From contig OX485803.1 in NCBI GenBank assembly GCA_950295325.1, positions 69,395,554 through 69,455,553 on the forward strand: DNA of 60,000 nucleotides. Direction: 5' to 3'. The notes under the pieces were generated by a model. It saw nothing but the letters and a program-made list of their open reading frames with translations, had not been told where the DNA came from and searched no databases. The DNA is from Polytrichum commune (lineage: Eukaryota > Streptophyta > Polytrichopsida > Polytrichales > Polytrichaceae). Positions 32,750 through 43,885 of this stretch are shown piece by piece. A program made the translations under genes and the position numbers. Numbering within the stretch: the stretch's first letter is position 1; each line of letters opens with the position of its first letter.

Positions 32750-33285
32750 GATTAGTACATCCCTTTACTAGCCTCGTGACCTACACATGGTGTGTCCTTT
32801 ATAGAGAATTTGTGTTCCAACTTTTTGGAAGGAAAAGTTCATCTATGATATATACTCCACCCCCACCTAAGCATAAGTTAACATCATCCACTAAAATCTA
32901 TGCAAAGCACGCCAAACAACTTTTGTCAAGCTTTCAAAATCCATACGAGTTCAACTTTTAGTTTTAAGTCGATCTCCACAAAATCTTAGGAAAGTGCAAA
33001 TCTTAACCACATATGTCATAGGTTTTTCGGATCTAGAAGTACACATAATTTACAAGTACACTTTCTACACACAACATGCTTTCAAACAAGTGTCGCAGAA
33101 TCCAAGATATTATTTGGTTTTTGATTTGTAAAGAAAATGTACGTCTTCAAATTCTTTAAGAGAATTTAAATTGCATCATATCTCAAACATGCTTTTTACT
33201 AAGAATATATGTACCATGTATCTCTAATAAGTAAATGTAAATGCACGGGAGTAGGTATGTATAAAGGTTGAGTGTGCATTTGTGC
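32750..33285. repeat. Dispersed repeat family H, copy 2
   Basis: Matches 26936-27480 throughout. The partner segment follows at 33345-33440. Confidence 0.75.
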
Positions 33286-33567
33286 TTGTCTAATCAATAG
33301 AAAGTTGGAGAGGACGAAAAATGAGCCGAATAACAACACCCACATAAAATAAAATAAAAGTGACATCAATGTTTTTGTTTGTACAGCGACGTGAATAGGA
33401 GTTCATTCTTCCTCCTTATCTTGATCATGTTTTTACCAAGCTTCAAGATAAGGGTACTTCCTCCCTTTTGGAAGGTGGGCTCCATCACGTATCAAACGTA
33501 CTTGAAGGGTTTTGCCCTTCTATAGCGGTTCTATCAGGGGATTGCTTGTTGCCGATTTTCTTTTATT

Positions 33568-33606
33568 TAAGACCAAGTATGTAATGAATTTACATACTTG
33601 GTCTTA
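33568..33606. repeat. Perfect 17-bp hairpin
   Basis: The arms TAAGACCAAGTATGTAA and its exact complement flank TGAAT. No gene adjoins it. Confidence 0.9.
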
Positions 33607-33992
33607 TTGCTATTTGATGTATGTGTTTCATAAGTTCTTCGATTTTGCTTGAGGTGCTTGAGTGCTTGAGAATTTGTGGGTGGCACCTCTTACTCCTACT
33701 GTAATGGTGATGAGAGGGTTGGCTTTCCATCCTTCATTTTTGAGCATGTCTTTAAGTGGGTTGTATTTATTTAATTTCTATGCGGTGACGGTGGTGGGGA
33801 ATCTATCACAGTAGTATGTAAATTTGATGAGGTGTATGATGTTTGGTGGGGTTGGAGTTAGTGAGGGTTGATTGTGGTTTGGGGCCCTTAGTATGCATAG
33901 AATACCTGTCTTAGTCTTGCTAGGCATGCACATTGGGTGAAGGTGCATGTGCATTGGTACAACCATTATGGGGTTGTCATGTCTGGAATTGA

Positions 33993-34532
33993 CATAGTTT
34001 AGGATATTTAGTGTCACGTACACTATTTGCGAAGGGTATAAACTAGATGCCTAGAGGTCTCAAAGTGTCATGCCCACTGATTTCCAATACGATTCCATTC
34101 ATCAACATAAGTAGTTTCTTCAAGTGGAAAACAATCTACATCATAACATTAAGAGTAGCACATTGAGATACTTTAGATGATAGTCTTATGTTTTGGTATG
34201 CAAGGGGAAGATATTATCAAGCATACTAATGACAAGTGTCACGTGCTAACATTTTAGTATGCAAGAGGAAGATATTCTTGAACGTACTAATGCCAAGTGT
34301 GATTTGTGTACACTTTAGTCAACTTGTAGAGTCCCATTGTCTAACATAGGCATGTACCTCATAACACTATTGAACATCCTCATGCCAAGATACTAGTAAG
34401 CGAACTCAAATGCCAAGTGTCATGAGGTGACACTTATGCTAAAGTCGTTAATCATCAACATAACCTAACACAAGCCTCAAAATAGGCTTAGTGACACCAT
34501 TACACATGTAACACTAAATACCATAAACAATG
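33993..34532. mobile_element. Inverted-repeat element family E, copy 2
   Basis: 540 bp, about 75-80% like copy 1. The left end has decayed to CATAGTTTAGGATATTTAGT; the right end reads CATTGTTTATGGTATTTAGT on the minus strand. Confidence 0.75.
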
Positions 34533-34795
34533 TAGTGTTTTTAGCTTCATGTGGTAACAAGGGTGTAACATCTTATGTGTTTGTTGGATTGGAGAGTGTG
34601 GACTATGCAGTGGACTGCTTTGTTATGGCGGGCTGTGCTTTACACCCACATCTAATATCTTATGTACTAGGCCGACAATGGTTGCAACCACCTTGGCAAA
34701 AAGCTGAATATTGCTTTTAAAAAGTTGACGATGATGAGTCAGTTTGGCGATACAGTTCGAGTGAGTAATATGAGGGAGGCCGGCCTTTCATATTA

Positions 34796-35300
34796 GGGCC
34801 ACTTCACACATGAGACTATGAGCCCGTGACCATTACACTTCAAGCACTCTCGTTGGTGGGAAAGGCGGAGTCGGTCCAAGTTCGCTTCACACTACGCTTG
34901 AGGGACCAACGGAGTGAGTATGTGAATGCAAGGTGGATGTAAAAGTCTACATGGATCCCTACATGGCATCAAATGGATCATGTTTCATAGTCACTTGGAC
35001 TATTTTCAAAAACCACCTCTTGGAGGTAGGCTTAACACGAAACCGGGTGACCATGGCACTCGGAACACTCCCAACCGTTGATTAATTATATTTTACCATG
35101 TGTGAGGACCCTGCATGAATAGAAATCCATTGAAATAGCAGTTGGTTGAGGGACCGGTCACATATGACTTCACGCTACACTTGAGGATCCGTGACCACAC
35201 TACATGGTTTCGGGGATGTGTTGGGACGGCCTTTGGACACTTTCTTTTGGGCTCTCACAATTTCATGGTCACGGCTCTTGGCTCGTGTGTGAAGTGGCCC
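34796..35300. mobile_element. PIF/Harbinger-type MITE family C, complete copy
   Basis: 505 bp. The termini GGGCCACTTCACACATGAG and its near-complement GAAGTGGCCC are flanked by TTA on both sides (34793-34795 and 35301-35303). There is no transposase. It defines family C; relatives at 1758-1910 and 57271-57729. Confidence 0.88.
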
Positions 35301-35351
35301 TTAGATTTCCATCCACATCCACTGGACATGTCCGTGGTTCCGGTTCCATAA

Positions 35352-35865
35352 GGGCCGCTTTCCACCTCGAGCCGGGCCAATTCGTTGTGTAAGAGGCTTG
35401 AAATCCTCACTTGTGATTGGCCAAAAGGTTGAAATCGGTCGGGCCGATTTGGTGGTATGAATTTTTAATAAAAAAATGCATGGTATGACACGGCCCGAGC
35501 TCATTGATTTGGGTGCACCCAAAATGGAAGGCCAATTCTTGGCCTCGGGGCCAACGTCAAATTTCAATAATAAATAATAAATCATCTAATAAAACATGAT
35601 TTTTTAGCGAACCATATCTATTGGATTATGTGGGAATATGTATGGCTCTATGCTAGATCATGCTAGATCCGTTGGATTATGCTAGATTTATCGAATCCAC
35701 CTAGCTTCTTGATCCTAAGGCCTTTACATATGGAAAAATTGGCCCCCATCATAATCTTATTATTCTAATGTGTAGTTGAGGCCGGCCTCCAACCCAAAAG
35801 AGGCTAAAATTTCATGCAATCGGCCTCAAGGGGAATTGGCCCGGCCTCTAGGTGTAAAGCGGCCC
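35352..35865. mobile_element. PIF/Harbinger-type MITE family D
   Basis: 514 bp with roughly 35-bp diverged inverted ends (GGGCCGCTTTCCACCTCGAG and, from the other strand, GGGCCGCTTTACACCTAGAG). It is flanked by TAA (35349-35351 and 35866-35868). It lies only 51 bp after the family C element. The interior has palindromic GGCCTC-rich patches and no coding sequence. Confidence 0.88.
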
Positions 35866-36089
35866 TAAGTATCTATCTACCTACACACCATAAGTGCTAA
35901 GTTAATGAAGCCACTCATATATACCCTGTTTGTGCAGATTTTTGGTGTATATAAGTGCTTGTTGATGGCAGAGCAGAGCATTGGCCGCCGGCCACTGACT
36001 CAGCCCACAGCTTTTTCTCACACCAACCCCCGCCGCTCTTGGTGGTTGGGACCAGTCTCCAAGATTGAAGTCTTCAATGCCCTTCAAAC

Positions 36090-36316
36090 CAGTGATTGGG
36101 GAGGATTTTGGGCATAACCCGGTTGAGATCCTAGTGTTGGCAACTCCAACCGGTTACATGTTGACATCCTCCGGTTTTCCTTTATGAAATCGGGGTATAT
36201 TCTATAAATTCTTCTAAAACGATTGGCAATTTTCCTGCAGTCTTGAACTTCAGCATGTTATTTTCCAAACTCAACCGGTTCATCTGTAACTAACTGCCGG
36301 TTTTCCCCAATCATCA
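36090..36316 (+). mobile_element. hAT-type MITE family A, copy 7, with exact 8-bp target duplication
   Basis: 227 bp, starting CAGTGATTGGGGAGG and ending with the complement of TGATGATTGGGGAAA. CTTCAAAC is present on both sides (36082-36089 and 36317-36324). Confidence 0.9.
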
Positions 36317-36324
36317 CTTCAAAC

Positions 36325-38002
36325 GCGATTTGGCCCTTCAAATATGTACCTCTCTCCAAACACAACCCTTCACAACGCAACCCTGGATTGAAAATGACAA
36401 TGTCACTTGAAGTCCTCAATATAATTTGCCCGCCACAAGAACCGACGAGCGTAGGGCACTGTCACGACAAGCAGTGGAGTTAGATGGTTGATTCTTGATT
36501 CTTCACATTGTGCTGGAAACATATACCATATAGTTCATGCATAGGTTTAATATGAGTTTTGTGTTTCATTTCTATATTCTTGGATTGACGTCTTGGATTT
36601 GAACTGGCCTTTCAGTTGAAGGGCTGAAATTTGAGAGCCCTTCAAAATGGAACTCATATGAGGGCTTCAATCGTGAACGGTGGTGGTTGGGACTTGGCTC
36701 TCCAAGCTTGATGGCATGTGAGAATCTCATCTTGATTCCACCGCAACCCAAAGCTCCCTCACACACTTCACACCTGTCTGCGCGTCTATGGATTTACGTC
36801 GAACTAGGTTTTCGCTAATCGTGTAGAAAAAAAATCACCTAATTGAAAATCAACCGATTAATCAAGTGTCGGATTTTTCAATGGTTTGATGATATCTTAA
36901 TGTAAATTAAAGGCTCCAAGTTTTGATATACATCGTGGGTGCCCTTGGATGCAAATACATCTGTAGCATACTGATCATCAATGTTGAAATGTGATTTTTT
37001 TCTTCCTCTTTTGCATAAGATATTTTTGTTAAAATAAATGGAGTAACTCGATGAGAGAGTGAGACAGAGTGAGAGACATTTTTAAGAGTTGATGAGGATG
37101 TATGGAAATGGTTCAAATAAACTGATTATTATGATTGGGTCGCTTATACCTTTCAAGGCTCATGATATTTTCCAGACCTTGGTTTGTGTTCTTTGTCTAA
37201 TCTAAGCATGTCAGCTTAGAAAACACAGTGGATATGTGTGGGGAACCCCGGGTGCATAATCCAACCACACAACCTCTCAAGCATATGGGTTTTTATTGGC
37301 TTGGGATACATATCAATGTAAAAATAATAAAATGTGAAATGTGCCTTCAAGCATGTCAACTTGAAGTGTCGTAAGCATGGTCCAACATCCATGGGTGCTT
37401 ATAACTTGCTTCAAACCGACAATTGGCAATATGATTGGAATTCCACAAAGCTTGAACTAACCCAACCAGTGTCGATTCGGCCTCACTTTGCATGGGAGAT
37501 TCATGGGCGACTGCTTTATGCTATTATATTAGGCCTGAAATACACAAGCCTAGAGAATGAGAGTTTAAAGCTCATTAATGTTATGCTAAAGAGGAACAAC
37601 ATGCTGCCTTGCAAACAAAATGAATAAGATTTTCATATTCTTAGTGTAGGGTTAGAATTAAAGAGTCATATGTTGACATACGACATCTCCCCTTGAAGTT
37701 TTCAAGAAGATTCATGCACTTCAAGGGAAACACTCTCCCATCTATTAGATTCAATTGAAGATATGAAAACAATAAATAATGTGCGAAATGATTCAAGCAT
37801 CAATTTACAATTATTGTTTGGACTAGGCACTACACATACATTGACTTCAGAATGTTGTGCACATTCAATGACTTCTCACTTTTGAGTGTTTGATGCACAC
37901 TTGATGGGCTCTTGATGGGTGTCCCAATGTTGTAACTTCATGATACCTAAAAATTTAAGGTCATGTGTAAAGCAGTGGCTTCTATACCTTTTGGGGGGGG
38001 GG
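36325..38002. other. Intergenic, no gene recognised
   Basis: No family signature appears in any frame. The stretch ends in a 10-G tract (37993-38002). Confidence 0.4.
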
Positions 38003-38680
38003 ATTCTTCATTTGAATTCTAAATAATATGCGTGGGTCACTATGAAGTTTATACAAAAAATAATTGCATATATACTAATGGCATGCTACAAATATACTCA
38101 TGTATTTATATCAAGCTTTTCAATTTAATGGATAAATGTCTCCACTGTATATAATATAATATAATAAATTCAATAAATATAATTTTATTACATGTAAAAT
38201 CCATCTTCACTTTCTATTGAGAAAGTCATTTAAACATATTTCATCCATAGCATGTAACTCTCCGATTGCATTGAACAAACAAAGACAAGGGCACAATAAC
38301 TTAGCCACGATCTAGAGAGCGAAACTTAAGGGAGCCCATGAGCACTTCAAGAGCCTCTAGCTTGTCCTACAACCTAAATGCAAATCCTAACAAGAATGAA
38401 CAAGGGAGTCATTGAGGATTGTTACCGTATGGCAAACATTGGATGATAATATGCATTGCATGAAACTAGCACATCAATTGTCAAATACTTCTTTATACAT
38501 TAGGGCTCCAATTTGTACATCTACCTTTACTTCAAGGTTCTTAACATCCTTCTTAAATGTACAAACTGGAGAGGATTAATACCTCTCTCTTATGTATATT
38601 ATGTACACTAATGCCTCAACGAACACCCCTTCTTACATTCACGTTAGTTCATACGTGGTATGAAAAGTCCACCCCCAGGG
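38003..38680. repeat. Adjacent repeats M and N, copy 2
   Basis: 38003-38265 matches 29445-29740 and 38270-38680 matches 30865-31285, in the same order and orientation but without the 1.1-kb spacer. Confidence 0.7.
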
Positions 38681-39064
38681 TTCTATAGTCAATGTTGAAG
38701 AAATGAAACAAATTTTTACTCAATAAAGCCCAAAGTACACAAGTCACTGGTGCTCTCAAAATGGATTCATTATGCTCATTCCCATAAGTCTCTTCCTCCC
38801 TCCCCCACCACCCATGGCCATCACCTCCCCTAGGTTTCCCCACCATACTCACCTTTTGTGCATGTCTCATGGCCCCCCACACCTTCCCATTTTTTTTGTT
38901 ATTTTTACTTTTATTTTTATGTCACATGTTTCCGTTCTTGAAAATGATCCACTTGAACGGCAACAAATTGCAAGGAGTAGCAGGGAACTGGTTGAAACCA
39001 TGCCCTTCTGGCCCATTGCACCCAAACATGTGAATTATGAATCACCTTAACGTGGTCCCTAGCA

Positions 39065-39222
39065 ATCCAAGCTTGCCACCTCACCGTTTTCATCCATTGT
39101 TCTCGGAATGGTTGGTGATCCAAGCCTGCTACCTCACAATTTTCATCCACTGTTCTCGGAATGGTTGGCGATCCAAGCCTGCTACCTCACAATTTTCATC
39201 CACTGTTCTCAGAACGGTTGGA
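39065..39222. repeat. 53-bp tandem repeat, three units
   Basis: Units start at 39065, 39118 and 39171 (ATCCAAGCCTGCTACCTCAC). Because 53 is not a multiple of three, the overlapping open frames repeat in shifting frames and are not real genes. Confidence 0.93.
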
Positions 39223-39829
39223 AACATTGGGGACGATGGCCTCACCACGACCATGTTGTCTATTATATAATAGGTAATGAAGACATCATAGTATGGAATT
39301 GTATTTGTAAGTACCTTCGAAATAGTTGAGGCAAGACATATTAACTATGCCAATAAAGTCGAACTGTGTCTTATTGGTAATCTAACATTTATGATTTGTG
39401 ATTGAAGGTTGTGCTTATAGAAAGATATTAAATATTGGATTTCACGGAGACATCGTGAACAAACGATCGATAGATTAAATTAAAACATCATAAAAGAATC
39501 CCCCTCCTTTCCCACCGCACAATGATATATCATTGGTGGTTGTTTTTATTTTCTATTATGTATCAAATAATCAAAGCACTTCAGTTGATTAATTTCGACA
39601 TGTATGACAAGAAGAAGAAGAAGAGGAATGATTGTATTATCCTCATATGTGAAGACACAGGCTTCAACTCCAATAGACCACGGCCAACCCAAGCTTCAAG
39701 CACAATGTCAAATTCGCATAACCTAACCATTTCTCGTAGGAGAAAAACGGAGGTTTCTGAAATCGGAGGTTTTTGAGAGGCTTTTCAGCTCACACAGCTA
39801 GTTTGATCTCCGACGTGGAAGTGCTACTT

Positions 39830-40026
39830 TTACTTCCCTTACATCGCAGACAGATAGACAAGCAGACAGACAGACAGCAGAGGAGGAAGGCCTTAACCCT
39901 AACCCTAACTTCTCAGGCGACGTGGCCGCCTGAGAGGGCTTCATTTCGGGAAAGGGCTATAGGCCCTCCTCCTCGAACAAACCTCGGATGATGGTGGGGT
40001 GGGGTGGGGGGGGGGGGGGGGGGGGG
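39830..40026. repeat. Simple-sequence cluster: (CAGA)-like, telomere-like and 21-G tract
   Basis: (GACA)-rich sequence lies at 39847-39880. TAACCCTAACCCTAAC, about 2.5 telomere-like units, lies at 39893-39909. A hairpin TCTCAGGCG/CGCCTGAGA follows at about 39910-39935. The uninterrupted 21-G tract is at 40006-40026. Confidence 0.8.
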
Positions 40027-41500
40027 ACATATGTGTAAGGGTCATGAATGGATGCTAACCACTTGCCAAAGAGAGGCTGAGAATGCCTTGGATGAAATCA
40101 TTACACTATTGGATCCATGTTTTTCTTTTAATCCCTTGGTTTTTTTCAATAAAAAAATGTAGTAGATAAGCTACCTCAAAATTCCTTTTATTTGAAAAGA
40201 TATGTCATAACATAACTCAACTGTGTTGTTGTGTCTTGTAGGTTCATGCACATGCTAAGCATACCGTAATGTGCAACATAGAATACACTTATCTTAATAT
40301 GCTTTACCCTCATACTACATTCAATATGTGAGTAGTGTTTGGGCACATTAGTGAGGGTTGATGAGGTGGCCATAGTTACTTGTCCAACAATGATAAGATA
40401 AGATAAGAGTAAGATATCCAATATAAGAGGAGTTACAAGGACTTGGAAGTAGTTAGCAAGATTACCACAAGGGGTTACAAGTAGTTAACTAGATTGCCAC
40501 TAATCCATTTTTATCCGCTTGGCTTCATAAAAGCCTAGTTGAGTTCACCCTTCATGCTTCAACGTAGTCTAGTTCCATCTATAGTTCATAATAGTCTAGT
40601 TACGTCCCTGTCAAGGTACTTAGATCTAGGAGCATCGAAGAGGCTTCTTGAAGCCCATGTGTACTTTTGGTTTTTGTTTGCTTGTAATAAAGCAACCATT
40701 TCCTTTGGAGATGTGATGTGGTTTTTTTTTGTGCACTCTTTTTTGGTGCGCTATGTTATGGACCCCCCCCCAACTAATGAAACTCCCCAATATACACCCC
40801 TATATGGGGCTTGGAGAATTTAGCTGCGCAATTGTGGGTACAATGCCAAGGTGGCAATCAACGAAACTAGCAAAAGAGCCATTTATCCCAATAGATAGGT
40901 AGGTTGAAGTAAGACATGGGAAGTTGGTAGTTGGCCCATTAGATGACATCTTCAAGGTCTCAAAGGCATTGCTACTACATCAACAATTAAATTTGGGATG
41001 ATTTTAACCCTAAGGTACAAGCCAACTTCTTGGAAAGACAATTTCCTTACGTTCTATATATAATGTACACTTATCTACATTCACATACAATTCTACATGA
41101 TATGACAACTCAACCGCCAGAGGGTATATATTTATAATCAGGTTGGCATGTTCATTGCAAAGTATGTGTGTGACTATATATATACATACATAAGATAAAT
41201 AATCCAATTGATAGAAAGTGAACTCTCATAACCTTTCCCTTGAAACGTTAATTGTAATAGCATCTTGGCTATATTTAATTTAGGAGGATTTGGAATACTT
41301 CCTACTCTATGTTGGTTTGGTGTTTGGTGTTGATGGAGAAGTGGTGGTGGCTCATACATATAAGTTGCAATGCATGTTTTTATCGATAGTACTCCCCTTC
41401 AACACTTTGAAGCCTGTACTAAGATACCACATTCACTATTTGCAAAATGACAAGTGCAACAAATTTGAAGTTATGCTAAAAACAAGCACATGTAACTTAC
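40027..41500. other. Intergenic, no gene recognised
   Basis: Contains a 9-C tract at 40763-40771 and short unremarkable open frames. Confidence 0.4.
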
Positions 41501-41501
41501 C

Positions 41502-42235
41502 ACAGTCTAACCTTGTTAATACGACACTCGTTTATATGATACCCTCGATACTATGACACATTTTTGCGAGACCAAACTTTTTAGTTCAAAACTCCCTCTT
41601 TTATACGACTACGACACTCGATGATGCGACATTTAGAATATCCGTTTTGTCATATTAAAGAGGTAGTTAATGCTAAAATTCCTTTCATCTATGTGATGTA
41701 CATCTAAAATAAATCCATTTTCACTTGGGATCTTCTGTACTTGGGAACTTCACTTATCATTGGGAACTTAATGAGAATTAGGGTTATTGGTGTAGAATGG
41801 ACATGATTAGGGTTAGAGTGGCCTCCTGCCTAGTATGTTGTTGAACGTCATACATCATTGTTGCCTAGTTTCTTATTAAAAAAACTCTTTATATTTTGAT
41901 GTTAATGAAATTACAATTTTACAAAAGTTAGTAGGGAGTTTAGATAAGATGGCAGTTGCTAGCTTGGGTAGGCAACACTAAAGATCTTTGGACTCTTGTT
42001 TCAAGAGTTCTTGAAGATATTTGTATTTGCTTGGAATTATAAGTTATTGTTTCATACCATCTATATTGCTTAAACTCGTTGTATATATTTTTAAGCTCAT
42101 ATTACTTATGTTTTCGTATTCCCTCAATAATACGACAACCTTACGCCATTTGTCATATTAATGAGAAGACGACACCTCGATAATATGACTTTTTGTGTAT
42201 TTCCCAAATGTGTCGTACTCAATAGGAAGAACAAT
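41502..42235. mobile_element. Pogo/Tigger-like terminal sequences, clustered
   Basis: It starts CAGTCTAACCTTGTTAATAC and contains repeated AATACGACACTCG, TACGACTACGACACTCGATG and, from 42115, AATACGACA and CGACACCTCGATAATATGAC motifs in both orientations. Such CGACACTCG/TATACGA arrays are characteristic of Tigger-like ends. A related inverted end lies at 45440-45505. No transposase was recognised. Confidence 0.55.
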
Positions 42236-42379
42236 ACCTCATTTCACTTGAAAACCAAGGATGTTGCAATAATGAATGTAAAGTGAGCATGCCTTCAAAT
42301 GGATACTTTTAGCGAGTCTCCACATCCTTCTTCTTGGACACGAGTGATCATAACCCCCCCCCTAATTATACTAACTATT

Positions 42380-42540
42380 GAATTTAAAACCCGTTAACAA
42401 AATTTGAGCACACAATCCAATCTCTTCTAAACACACATCGTTTTGATGTTTGTTCTTGAATCCACATGTAATCGTACACCACTCAAATACAAGTGTCCAA
42501 TTAAGATAAGTAAATACCAAATGTAGACCGCTTATGTTAA
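42380..42540 (+). repeat. Dispersed repeat family K, copy 5 (3' part)
   Basis: Shares CAATCTCTTCTAAACACAC and GTGTCCAATTAAGATAAGTA with copies 1-3. Confidence 0.5.
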
Positions 42541-42927
42541 TGGGTATGACACACATCCCATCGTGGCATGCTAACAAACCATACATAATAAATACACCCA
42601 TCAAGAAGTACAAAAGAATGGGAAATTAACGAGCGTGACTAAAATTTGGTTTAAGTTACTCACGGTTGTAAGTCTACTTCAATCCACATTATGAGCGGGA
42701 TGGTTGTACTAAGGTTGCACATCATCACCATAGACATCTATTCAAGGGCTTAGTCCAAAAAACGGTTGAAGTATTCAACCGCACACACACACCTAGGCCA
42801 GAAAGTATAACAATGAAGTGTAGAAATAGGCAATCCATTAAAATAACACAATTTCACTCTTTATTGCCCCTTAATGTCTACTACCGGTAGCTAGGGTCCG
42901 GGTTGCTCGTGGAGGGACAGTCCTCTA

Positions 42928-43618
42928 CATTGTTTATGGTCTCTAGTGTCACTTGCTATTTGGAGCTATGTGGTGCCACGATTGCTTACTACAAAGTAAA
43001 AAGGTTTGCAAATAAAGTACAGATAAATAATAGTGTGAAGATTGTATAACAAGAGAGAGACGGAGTCAACTGTAGGTTGATGTGAATAAGAGATGCTTCA
43101 CCCTTGATCAACGTTGCGAATTTACATGTAACTTCATGGCAAGTTTCTGCAGCATGGCTAATGGGACAAGGGATGTTGTTGCATGTCAAAGGTGATCCTT
43201 TGGTAACCACTGAATACTATGATACATTTCATTTGATAATAGTACAAATTATAACCATAAGGAATATTGGGGAATATACGAAAGTATCAATTGATAACCC
43301 TAGGGGAATATTGCTTTTATTATTATTATGTCGCTTGATTATTTGTGGTTATCTTTACTTTATGCAAAATTTCTTGTGTTGTGAGTTGGGTCTAGCTTTT
43401 TGCTCGACCCTACTCTCAACACAAGTCCCGAGCCTTACCTCCAAAAAATGTTGCCATGTAGGCATCCATGTCATACTTGGGAGTTAGGACTTGGGACCCC
43501 GTGTGAAGTGGCAAGTCCCAATTTCCATGCTCTCAATGGTTGAGATTGCACGAATTGACCTCAAGTGAACTGGGACTTTGGACCCTGTGTGAAGTAGCCC
43601 TAAATACCATAAACCGTG
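42928..43618. mobile_element. Inverted-repeat element family E, copy 3 (larger interior)
   Basis: 691 bp with ends CATTGTTTATGGTCTCTAGT and, on the minus strand, CACGGTTTATGGTATTTAGG. Its interior differs from copies 1 and 2. The right inner part ends GTGTGAAGTAGCCCTAA, like a family C MITE end, so it may be a chimera. Confidence 0.6.
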
Positions 43619-43804
43619 CAACTAAGATTATTTCAAGGGAAAGAGGTTGGGCTCTTCCTACTTAAGGTAGACGAGGCTAATTTGGTTAGCTTCCCTATTT
43701 GGACACCTATTTTGGCTCTTAATGAACAATACAATTGCTCTAATTCAACGGGTGACTAATACATGTTGATTTAACCACCACCTTGATGATATTTGGGTTA
43801 GTCG

Positions 43805-43885
43805 CCTTTGCAGAAATCAAACTACACCCACCATCCTCCATAATTAGGAGTGCTATCCACTAAGCTATGACATGCTTGATTTTGT
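43805..43885 (-). repeat. tRNA-like sequence, probable SINE head
   Basis: The minus strand reads TAGCTTAGTGGATAG (A-box-like) and, 35 bp on, TAGTTTGATTTCTGC (B-box-like). Between them CTCC/GGAG encloses a 7-nt loop, as in an anticodon arm. The base before the would-be anticodon is A rather than T, and no acceptor stem closes it. It is therefore not a working tRNA. Confidence 0.5.

Noticed and set aside
39037-39329. Overlapping open frames of 73-77 codons
   Set aside because: They arise from a 53-bp tandem repeat, which is not a multiple of three, so the same repeat is read in shifting frames. No domain is present.
43805-43885. A functional tRNA gene
   Set aside because: No acceptor stem closes, the base before the anticodon is not T, and the B box is degenerate.
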